Position numbers and translations under genes: made by a program
Assembly (NCBI RefSeq): GCF_900177515.1
Contig: NZ_FXAK01000005.1
Coordinates: 442,501-506,500, forward strand
Direction: 5' to 3'
DNA: 64,000 nucleotides
Source: Azospirillum oryzae
GTDB lineage: Bacteria > Pseudomonadota > Alphaproteobacteria > Azospirillales > Azospirillaceae
The notes under the pieces: generated by a model
Database searches by the model: none
What the model was told of the DNA's origin: nothing
What the model saw: only the letters and a program-made list of their open reading frames with translations
Part shown: in pieces, positions 56,121 through 64,000 of the stretch
How the letters are laid out: every line of letters begins with the position of its first letter
How positions within the stretch are numbered: position 1 is the first letter of the stretch

Positions 56121-58031
56121 GTGACCACCAAGACCCCGCTGCTCGACCTTTGTCCGACGCCAGCCAAGCTGCGGGCCCTCAAGCCCGAACAGCTCCGCCA
56201 GTTCGCAGACGAGCTGCGCACCGAGACCGTGGACGCCGTGTCGGTGACCGGCGGCCATCTCGGCGCCGGGCTGGGGGTGGTCGAGCTGACGGTGGCGCTG
56301 CATTACGTCTTCGACACGCCCTATGACCGGCTGATCTGGGACGTCGGGCATCAGTGCTATCCGCACAAGATCCTGACCGGGCGGCGCGACCGCATCCGCA
56401 CGCTGCGCATGGGCGGTGGATTGAGCGGCTTCACCAAGCGGTCGGAGAGCGAATACGATCCCTTCGGCGCCGGCCACAGCTCCACCTCCATCTCGGCCGG
56501 CCTCGGCATGGCGGTCGCCAGCAAGATGAAGGGAGAGCGGCGCAACGTCATCGCCGTGATCGGCGACGGCGCCATGAGCGCCGGCATGGCCTATGAGGCG
56601 ATGAACAACGCCGCCTCCACCAAGTCGCGGCTGATCGTCATTCTCAACGACAACGACATGTCCATCGCCCCGCCGGTGGGCGCGATGAGCGCCTATCTGT
56701 CGCGGCTGATCTCGTCCAAGCCGTACCTGTCGCTGCGCCATCTGGCGAAGGAGATCGCCGACCAGTTGCCGCGCCCGCTGCGCAACGCGGCGCGCCGGGC
56801 GGAGGAATATGCCCGCGGCATGGTCACCGGCGGCACCCTGTTCGAGGAGATGGGCTTCTACTACATCGGCCCGATCGACGGCCACAACCTGGACCACCTG
56901 CTGCCGGTGCTGCAGAACGTCCGCGACGCCGACGACGACAAGCCGGTGCTGATCCATGTCGTCACCAAGAAGGGCAAGGGCTATGGCCCGGCGGAGGAGT
57001 CGGCCGACAAGCTGCACGCCGTCGCCAAGTTCGACGTGGTGACCGGCACCCAGTCGAAGCCGAAGTCCAATGCCCCGACCTACACCCGCGTCTTCGCCCA
57101 GAGCCTGATCGCCGAGGCGGCGGCCGACCAGACCATCGTCGGCATCACCGCCGCCATGCCGTCGGGCACCGGCCTGGACCTGTTCGGCGAGCGCTTCCCC
57201 GACCGCTGTTTCGATGTCGGCATCGCCGAGCAGCATGCGGTGACCTTCGCCGCCGGCATGGCGACGGAGGGGTTCAAGCCCTTCTGCGCCATCTACTCCA
57301 CCTTCCTGCAGCGCGCTTACGATCAGGTCATCCATGACGTGGTGCTGCAGCATCTGCCGGTGCGCTTCGCGCTGGACCGCGCCGGACTGGTTGGCGCGGA
57401 CGGGGCGACCCATGCCGGGTCCTTCGACACCGCCTATCTCGGCTGCCTGCCCGACATCGTCCTGATGGCGGCGGCGGACGAGCTGGAACTGATGCACATG
57501 GTGGCGACCCAGGCCGCCATCGACGACCGCGCCTCGGCCCTGCGCTACCCTCGCGGCGAGGGGGTGGGGCTGGAGCTGCCGGAACGCGGCAGCCTGCTGC
57601 CGATCGGCAAGGGCCGCATTCTGCAGGAAGGCACCAAGATCGCCATCCTCAGCTACGGCACCCGCCTGGGCGAGGCCCGGCGCGCGGCGGCGGAACTGGC
57701 GGCGCGCGGCCTGTCGACCACGCTGGCCGACGCCCGCTTCGCCAAGCCGCTGGACGAGGATCTGGTGCGCCGCCTCGCGCTTGAGCATGAGGTGCTGATC
57801 ACCATAGAGGAGGGATCGGTCGGCGGGTTCGGCAGCTTCGTGCTGCAATTCCTGGCGACGGCCGGGCTGCTCGACGGCGGACTGAAGATCCGGCCGATGG
57901 TCCTGCCTGACCTCTATCTCGACCACGACTCGCCGGCAAAGCAGTATGAGACCGCCGGCCTGACCGCCCAGCAGATCGTCCGCACCGCGTTGCAGGCGCT
58001 GGGAATCGAGAGCGCCGCGGCGCGGGCCTGA
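56121..58031 (+). CDS. dxs: 1-deoxy-D-xylulose-5-phosphate synthase
   Basis: A 636-residue ThDP enzyme, the usual DXS length. It condenses pyruvate and glyceraldehyde-3-phosphate, the first step of the MEP pathway. Seen are [20 protein letters not shown], then [20 protein letters not shown], the ThDP motif [19 protein letters not shown], and in the transketolase pyrimidine domain [20 protein letters not shown]. The C-terminal domain begins after the [20 protein letters not shown] segment. GTG 56121 has GAGGA about 10 nt upstream. It ends the xseB-ispA-dxs unit. Confidence 0.97.
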   Translation: MTTKTPLLDLCPTPAKLRALKPEQLRQFADELRTETVDAVSVTGGHLGAGLGVVELTVALHYVFDTPYDRLIWDVGHQCYPHKILTGRRDRIRTLRMGGGLSGFTKRSESEYDPFGAGHSSTSISAGLGMAVASKMKGERRNVIAVIGDGAMSAGMAYEAMNNAASTKSRLIVILNDNDMSIAPPVGAMSAYLSRLISSKPYLSLRHLAKEIADQLPRPLRNAARRAEEYARGMVTGGTLFEEMGFYYIGPIDGHNLDHLLPVLQNVRDADDDKPVLIHVVTKKGKGYGPAEESADKLHAVAKFDVVTGTQSKPKSNAPTYTRVFAQSLIAEAAADQTIVGITAAMPSGTGLDLFGERFPDRCFDVGIAEQHAVTFAAGMATEGFKPFCAIYSTFLQRAYDQVIHDVVLQHLPVRFALDRAGLVGADGATHAGSFDTAYLGCLPDIVLMAAADELELMHMVATQAAIDDRASALRYPRGEGVGLELPERGSLLPIGKGRILQEGTKIAILSYGTRLGEARRAAAELAARGLSTTLADARFAKPLDEDLVRRLALEHEVLITIEEGSVGGFGSFVLQFLATAGLLDGGLKIRPMVLPDLYLDHDSPAKQYETAGLTAQQIVRTALQALGIESAAARA

Positions 58032-58196
58032 TCCTCTATCCTTCAGCCGTTCGCCCAGGCCATCCGAACGGCGTAATGCCATTTGTCTAGCGGCTTTTCG
58101 GGTTGTTGGACTGGTGTGGAGCGCGAGCGACGCCTTACACTTGCCAAGCTGGAATGGTAGCCCCCGGAGAACCGGGGAGCGAGCCTACGGCAGCGG

Positions 58197-59255
58197 ATGG
58201 CTACGAGGTCTGGGGCGATGGCGCACATCATGGCGGTCACGGCATACCGCAACGCGGAGTTCGGTGCCGATCCGGGGGCGGATCGGACTGCCGGTGCCGA
58301 CGTTGCGGCCGTCGGCATCGACGATCCGGCAATGTTGCGCAGCCTGCTGGATCAGACGCCGACACCCACCGCGCTGGTGGAGGGGGAGGGCGACCGCTGC
58401 GCCTTCGCCAACGCCGCCTTCCGGGCGCTGGGCGCGGTCGCGGGCACCAACCTGACGGAGCGTTTCCCGGCCCTGTCGCTGTCCATGCTGATCGAGGCGC
58501 GGCGGACCGGCCAGCCGCAGCGCAACCGGGCCGCCGGCGACCGCAACACAGATGGCGAGCGGTTCTGGGATGTGCGGGTCACGCCGCTGCTGGGGGTCAA
58601 CGGCGTCGTCCGCGCCCTGATCGTCACCGCCGAGGAAACCCCGGAATCGGTGGCCGAACATGACCGGCGGCTGCGCGACGTCAGCCACCGGCTGAAGAAC
58701 ACGCTGCAGCTGGTCTCCAGCCTGCTGACCCTGCAGACCCTGTCGAGCAAGGATCCGGAGGTCCGCCGCGCCCTGCAGAGCGCCGGCGGGCGCGTCGGCA
58801 TCGTCACCCAGGCACACCAGCGCACCCACGGCGCCCTGCGGGCCGGCACCGTCGACATGTCGGTCCATTTGCGTGAACTGTGCCAGGAGCTTGAGGCGAC
58901 GCTGCCCGGCGCCCACCGCGTCAAGGTCACGGCCGAGACGACCGAGATGCCGATGGAGTCGGTCATTCCCTTCAGCCTGATCGTCAGCGAGCTGGTCGGC
59001 AACGCGGCACGGCACGCCTTTCCCGCCGGAGTGCCCGGCGACATCGACGTGCGGCTCGGCCGTGGCGACGGCGGTCGCATCCATCTGGAGGTCGTCGACC
59101 GCGGCATCGGCCTGCCGCAGGGACTGGACGTCGCCCGTGCGTCGACGCTGGGGCTGAAGGTGGTGCGCGCCTTCGTCGGCCAGCTGCGTGGCCGGCTGAC
59201 GGCGGACAGCAGCCCCTACGGCACCCGCGTGTCGGTGGATTTCCCGCCGGCCTGA
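58197..59255 (+). CDS. HisKA_2-type sensor histidine kinase with PAS-like domain
   Basis: A 352-residue cytosolic kinase. Residues about 40-140 form a PAS-like sensor (MLRSLLDQTPTPTALVEGEG, then WDVRVTPLLGVNGVVRALIV). The dimerisation/phosphoacceptor site is RRLRDVSHRLKNTLQLVSSL (HisKA_2 type). The ATPase half has FSLIVSELVGNAARHAFPAG (N-box), VDRGIGLPQGLD (G1) and STLGLKVVRAF (G2). HisKA_2 kinases are often partners of the PhyR/general stress system in alphaproteobacteria. No receiver gene is adjacent. The start is ATG 58197, or ATG 58218. It interrupts the common dxs-tlyA neighbourhood. Confidence 0.88.
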   Translation: MATRSGAMAHIMAVTAYRNAEFGADPGADRTAGADVAAVGIDDPAMLRSLLDQTPTPTALVEGEGDRCAFANAAFRALGAVAGTNLTERFPALSLSMLIEARRTGQPQRNRAAGDRNTDGERFWDVRVTPLLGVNGVVRALIVTAEETPESVAEHDRRLRDVSHRLKNTLQLVSSLLTLQTLSSKDPEVRRALQSAGGRVGIVTQAHQRTHGALRAGTVDMSVHLRELCQELEATLPGAHRVKVTAETTEMPMESVIPFSLIVSELVGNAARHAFPAGVPGDIDVRLGRGDGGRIHLEVVDRGIGLPQGLDVARASTLGLKVVRAFVGQLRGRLTADSSPYGTRVSVDFPPA

Positions 59256-59340
59256 CCGGCGGTCGCCTGGAACCGGGGCTTGCCCTTGCGGCGGTTCCGC
59301 GTCAGGAATGCGCCGTCACGAGCGAGCGAAGGGCGACGGC

Positions 59341-60123
<783 letters not shown>

Positions 60124-60497
60124 CCGTGGTTGGGCGCGAAGGTCGTGCTCGAACGATCTATGAGGAAGGGCCGATGAGGATAGCCCAGGCTGCGCCAGCT
60201 CGCGCAGTGCGTTAGTATTGAACGGCTGCGTACAAGGGACGGGATCTGTGTGTGCAGACTTATCTTCGTCCATCCATCTTCCTCACCTTGGTGCCGTGCT
60301 GAGCAACCGCGTGTTGCCCAAGTTTCGGTGGACGGCGGTCCGACCGGCGCCAATCTGCGGCATACCCGCCCACTTCCGGCCCGATTTTCAACCGGTGCAT
60401 AACCCGAGGCATGCGCAGCGTGCCACTCCCGACACTCTGGACTGCAGTCCGGCGCATGCGCTGCCCGACCCCTTCAAGACGGAAATCCAAGCCCGCC
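60124..60497. other. 374-nt gene-free region before the KaiC-like gene
   Basis: No supported gene. It contains two short perfect palindromes near its end, GGACTGCAGTCC (60439-60450) and GCGCATGCGC (60453-60462), which may be regulator sites. A frame in register with the KaiC-like gene is open from 60411, but its translation is unlike the family. The promoter of the kaiC-like/kinase pair should lie here. Confidence 0.5.
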
Positions 60498-61997
60498 ATG
60501 GCCGCATCCTCTGAACAGCCGCACAAGGCGCGTACCGGCGTTACCGGGCTTGACGACATCCTGGCCGGCGGGCTCGCCCGCGACCGTGTCTTCCTGCTCG
60601 AAGGAAGTCCCGGCACCGGCAAGACCACCATCGCCCTGCAGTTCCTGTTGGCAGGCGCGGCGGCCGGTGAAACCGGGCTCTACATCACCTTGTCGGAAAC
60701 CGAGGGCGAACTGCGCGACGCAGCCGCCGCACATGGCTGGACGCTCGGCGAAGAGATCACGGTGTTCGAGCTGGTTCCGCCGGAAAGCCTGCTAGACGAG
60801 GCGCACCAGCAGAGTCTGCTCTATTCCTCCGATCTCGAACTCGGCGAGACGACCAAGCTGATGTTCGACGCGATCGGGCGTTGCAAGCCGATGCGGATCG
60901 TTCTCGACAGCCTGTCGGAGATCCGGCTGCTGGCCCAGAGTTCGTTGCGGTACCGGCGCCAGATCCTCGCCCTCAAGCATTATTTCGCCCGCCACGGCGC
61001 CACCGTGCTGCTGCTCGACGACCTGACCACCGACACGATGGACAAGACGGTCCACAGCATCGCGCATGGCGTGATCCGCCTGGAAATGCTGACGCCGGCC
61101 TACGGAGCGGAGCGGCGGCGTCTGCGGGTGTTGAAATACCGTGGGCAGGCCTATCGGGGTGGCTACCACGACTGCACGATCACCGCCGACGGTTTCCAGA
61201 CATTCCCCCGGCTGATCGCGGCCGAGCATCGAACCGGCTTCGCCGGGGAGCGTCTGGCCAGCGGCATCGCCGAACTCGACACGCTGCTGGGCGGCGGCAT
61301 GGAGCGCGGATCGAGCGCCCTGATCATCGGCCCCGCGGGGACCGGAAAATCGCTGCTTGCGCTTCAGTTCACGGTGGCCGCCGTCGCACGGGGAGAGCGG
61401 GCCGCGCTGTTCGTCTTCGACGAGGAGCTTGGCCTGCTGTTCGCCCGGACCAGGGCGATGGGCTTCGATCTTGAAGCCATGCGGGATCGCGGCAGCCTGA
61501 TCGTCGAGCAGGTGGATGCGGCGGAACTCGCGCCCGGCGAGTTCACCCACCGGGTCCGCGCCTGCGTCGACGACCACCAGATCCGCACGGTGGTGATCGA
61601 CAGCCTCAACGGCTATCAGGCGGCGATGCCGGAAGAGCAGCTTCTGGTGCTGCATCTTCACGAATTGCTGCTGTACCTGAACCGTCAGGGTGTGACGACC
61701 TTCCTCACCATTGCACAGCATGGCCTGATCGGTGACATGCAGTCCCCGGTCGACGTCACCTATCTCGCCGACACCGTCGTGCTGCTGCGTTATTTCGAGG
61801 CGCTGGGCCGTGTCCGGCGGGCGATCTCGGTGATCAAGAAGCGCGCCGGTCCGCACGAGGACACGATCCGCGAGTACCGGATCAACGACAGCGGCATCAC
61901 TCTGGGGCCGCCGCTGGACGCATTCCAGGGGGTGCTGCGCGGCGTGCCGGTCTATATCGGCCAAGGCGGACCCTTGCTGCAGGATGATCCGGCTTGA
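60498..61997 (+). CDS. Tandem-domain KaiC-like ATPase
   Basis: A 499-residue RecA/KaiC-superfamily protein with two complete ATPase domains. Domain 1 begins TGLDDILAGGLARDRVFLLE with Walker A GSPGTGKTT (36-44), ITLSETEGELRD with acidic catalytic residues, and VLDSLSEIRLLAQ as Walker B. Domain 2 begins SGIAELDTLLGGGMERGSSA with Walker A GPAGTGKS (277-284), LFVFDEELGLLF and VVIDSLNGYQAAM. The C-terminal phosphorylation residues of cyanobacterial KaiC cannot be assigned. There is no KaiB. ATG 60498 is the family-like start. Its stop overlaps the start of the hybrid kinase in TTGA, so both are made together. Confidence 0.92.
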   Translation: MAASSEQPHKARTGVTGLDDILAGGLARDRVFLLEGSPGTGKTTIALQFLLAGAAAGETGLYITLSETEGELRDAAAAHGWTLGEEITVFELVPPESLLDEAHQQSLLYSSDLELGETTKLMFDAIGRCKPMRIVLDSLSEIRLLAQSSLRYRRQILALKHYFARHGATVLLLDDLTTDTMDKTVHSIAHGVIRLEMLTPAYGAERRRLRVLKYRGQAYRGGYHDCTITADGFQTFPRLIAAEHRTGFAGERLASGIAELDTLLGGGMERGSSALIIGPAGTGKSLLALQFTVAAVARGERAALFVFDEELGLLFARTRAMGFDLEAMRDRGSLIVEQVDAAELAPGEFTHRVRACVDDHQIRTVVIDSLNGYQAAMPEEQLLVLHLHELLLYLNRQGVTTFLTIAQHGLIGDMQSPVDVTYLADTVVLLRYFEALGRVRRAISVIKKRAGPHEDTIREYRINDSGITLGPPLDAFQGVLRGVPVYIGQGGPLLQDDPA

Positions 61998-64000
61998 ACG
62001 AGGTCGCCACCACGGAACGCGCGCTGATCCTGGCGCCACATGGACGGGATGCCACAGTCGCTTGCGCCTTACTGGGCGAGGTCGGGATCGCTGCACACGC
62101 CTGTCCCGACCTGCCGGCGCTGTGCACGGCGCTGGAGGACGGGGCCGGACTGCTCATCCTGGCGGAAGAGGCGGTGCGGACCGCGGATCTCCAGGGGCTT
62201 GCCGCCTGGATCGGCGCACAGCCGCCATGGTCGGACCTTCCCGTCATTCTGCTCACCTTGCGGGGAGCCGGTTCCGAACGGACGCCCGAGGCGGCGCGCC
62301 TGACCGAACTGCTGGGCAACGTCACCTTCGTGGAGCGACCCTTCCACCCGACCACCCTGGTCAGCGTCGTGCGGACCTGTCTGCGTGGCCGGCGCCGGCA
62401 ATATGAGGCGAGGGCGAGGCTCGTGGAGCGCGAGCGTCTGCTGGCGGACCTTGCCGACGAACGGGCGCGTTTCGAAACGCTGGTGGAACACCTGCCGGTG
62501 GCGGTGAACCTGATGGACCCGAACGGCCGGACCATTCTGTCCAATCCGGCATTCCGGCGCTTCCTTCCGGATGCGGTCATCCCTTCCCAGCGGCCGGACG
62601 GGGAGGAGAGCTGGATCGGATATGACGAAGGGGGCCGCCGGCTGCCAAGGGATCAGTATGTCGCGATGCAGGCCCTGCGCGGCGAGACTGTCGGCGGCAT
62701 CGAGTTCATCTATCGTCCCGCAGGCGGTCAGCCGATCTGGACCCGTGTCAGCGGCGTGCCTGTGCGGGACGCCACCGGCAAGACGGTCGGAGCGCTTGCG
62801 GTCATCGTCGATATCAGCGACCAGAAAGCGGCGCAGGAGGCCTTGCAGCGACTTACCGCGACGCTGGAGTTCAAGGTGGAGGAGCGCACCCGGGAACTGG
62901 CGGCGACGCTCGACCAACTGCGCGACGAGATCCGCGATCGCGAACGCGCCGAGGAGCAACTGCGCCAGACACAGAAGCTGGAGACCCTGGGCCAGCTTAC
63001 CGGCGGCGTCGCGCATGATTTCAACAATCTTCTGATGGCGGTTCTCGGCAATCTGGAGTTGCTGCGCAAACGCCTTCCCGCCGACCCGACGACGGAGCGT
63101 CTCTTCGACGGCGCCATGCAGGGCGCCCGGCGCGGAGCGACGCTGACCCAAAGGCTTCTGGCTTTCGCCCGTCGGCAGGACCTGCAGCCGCAGGCGGTGG
63201 ACCTCGCCGGGCTGCTGGACGGCATGAAAACGCTTCTGGAGCGTTCGGTCGGCCCGCGCGTCGTCATCCGTATCGACGCACCCCCCGCGACGGCGCCGGC
63301 GCTGATCGATCCCAATCAGCTCGAGCTGGCGATCCTGAATCTCGCCGTCAACGCCCGCGATGCCATGCCCGAGGGCGGCACGCTGACCGTGACCGTGGAT
63401 GAGGCGCCGGTTCCGGTGGCTTCGGGACTGCCGCCCGCTTCCTACCCGCACCTGAGCGTGCGGGACACCGGAACAGGGATGAATGAGGCAACGCTGGCGC
63501 GGGCGATCGAGCCGTTCTTCTCGACCAAGGGCATCGGCAAAGGCACCGGGCTGGGGTTGTCGATGGTCCATGGCCTCGCGGTACAGTCCGGCGGCGCCTT
63601 CCGGCTGTCGAGCGTTCCGGGCGAAGGTTCGCTCGTGGAGATGTGGCTGCCGAAGGCGATGAAACCCGCCCAGGCGGCCGAGTTGCCGCCAGCCCCGGCG
63701 GCCGAGGTATCGCCCGCCGTGGTCCTCGTGGTCGACGATGACGCGCTGATCGCCATGAGCACGGTCGATATGTTGGCCGACCTTGGGCACACGGTCATCG
63801 AAGCGGGATCGGGTGTCGAAGCGCTGGAACTTCTGCGTGGCGGGCAGGCGGTCGACCTGCTGCTGACGGACTATGCGATGCCCGGCATGACCGGGGTCGA
63901 GCTTGCCCAGGCGGCCCGTGCCGTGGCTCCCGACCTGCCGGTGTTGCTGGCGACGGGATATGCCGATCTGCCGGAGGGTGTCGTCGCCGACCTGCCGCGG
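61994..64000 (+). CDS. Hybrid sensor histidine kinase (partial, runs off the right edge)
   Basis: At least 669 codons from TTG 61994, overlapping the KaiC-like stop. The first 130 residues read as a pseudo-receiver (RALILAPHGRDATVACALLG, then LLILAEEAV in place of the Asp and FVERPFHPTTL in place of the KPF loop). A PAS domain (LVEHLPVAVNLMDPNGRTIL) and a coiled coil precede the HisKA site LGQLTGGVAHDFNNLLMAVL. ATPase motifs are LNLAVNARDAMPEGG, VRDTGTGM, and GKGTGLGLSMVHG. A C-terminal receiver begins VVDDDALIAMSTVDML with the LLTDYAMPGMTG phosphoacceptor. The end lies beyond the window. The KaiC-like partner probably signals to it. Confidence 0.9.
   Translation, partial: MNEVATTERALILAPHGRDATVACALLGEVGIAAHACPDLPALCTALEDGAGLLILAEEAVRTADLQGLAAWIGAQPPWSDLPVILLTLRGAGSERTPEAARLTELLGNVTFVERPFHPTTLVSVVRTCLRGRRRQYEARARLVERERLLADLADERARFETLVEHLPVAVNLMDPNGRTILSNPAFRRFLPDAVIPSQRPDGEESWIGYDEGGRRLPRDQYVAMQALRGETVGGIEFIYRPAGGQPIWTRVSGVPVRDATGKTVGALAVIVDISDQKAAQEALQRLTATLEFKVEERTRELAATLDQLRDEIRDRERAEEQLRQTQKLETLGQLTGGVAHDFNNLLMAVLGNLELLRKRLPADPTTERLFDGAMQGARRGATLTQRLLAFARRQDLQPQAVDLAGLLDGMKTLLERSVGPRVVIRIDAPPATAPALIDPNQLELAILNLAVNARDAMPEGGTLTVTVDEAPVPVASGLPPASYPHLSVRDTGTGMNEATLARAIEPFFSTKGIGKGTGLGLSMVHGLAVQSGGAFRLSSVPGEGSLVEMWLPKAMKPAQAAELPPAPAAEVSPAVVLVVDDDALIAMSTVDMLADLGHTVIEAGSGVEALELLRGGQAVDLLLTDYAMPGMTGVELAQAARAVAPDLPVLLATGYADLPEGVVADLPR

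Overview
The window is about 64 kb of high-GC alphaproteobacterial DNA. The gene set suggests a Rhodospirillales member, most likely Azospirillum or a close relative. It combines an alphaproteobacterial bc1 complex, a ScfR/PccR-type regulator beside propionyl-CoA carboxylase, an N-type ATPase operon, a CIO-type quinol oxidase and an xseB-ispA-dxs-tlyA block. Genus assignment is inference from gene content. No tRNA, rRNA, CRISPR array, insertion sequence or prophage was seen. Most of the window looks like stable core or semi-core chromosome.

Layout, 1-16.5 kb: the 5' part of a topoisomerase IB; trmL-hemF; petABC (bc1 complex) closed by a strong terminator; a DUF924 gene; a receiver protein with a degenerate ATPase-like half; then the propionyl-CoA module. 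That module is the regulator gene, a divergent intergenic region full of TTTGCAAA-like half sites, pccB, pccA and methylmalonyl-CoA mutase. Next come ccdAB with a perfect inverted repeat over the promoter/start, a DUF2161 gene and a MarC-type membrane protein.

16.5-27 kb: an HxlR regulator with two tandem operator-like repeats, an unknown gene, and a short relic of an Old Yellow Enzyme gene. These are followed by cydAB of the CIO type, two unknown genes and xdhABC for purine oxidation. The end of xdhC overlaps the end of atpG.

27-45 kb: the complete N-ATPase operon on the minus strand, in the diagnostic order atpD-C-Q-R-B-E-F-A-G, with a b-subunit carrying a delta-like tail. Upstream on the same strand are a pseudo-EAL gene and motA/motB stator genes. 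Then come an ALDH7-type dehydrogenase and a ThDP enzyme divergent from a LysR regulator, an SbmA/YddA-like ABC exporter, an amidase and a membrane-anchored HNH nuclease.

45-64 kb: a sugar-nucleotide epimerase; an intergenic region with three clustered DnaA-box-like 9-mers and a bidirectional terminator; serC; two exported proteins; a PAS-GGDEF-EAL phosphodiesterase; a glycosyltransferase; DUF423. A SqrR/BigR-type persulfide sensor stands divergent to tusA. Then a class II histone-deacetylase-like enzyme, xseB-ispA-dxs, a HisKA_2 kinase, tlyA, and finally a tandem-KaiC ATPase translationally coupled to a hybrid histidine kinase that runs off the window.

No wholly new system can be claimed from sequence alone. 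The strongest leads are the N-ATPase details, the KaiC-like/hybrid kinase pair, the ScfR site cluster, the ccdAB palindrome and the DnaA-box cluster.
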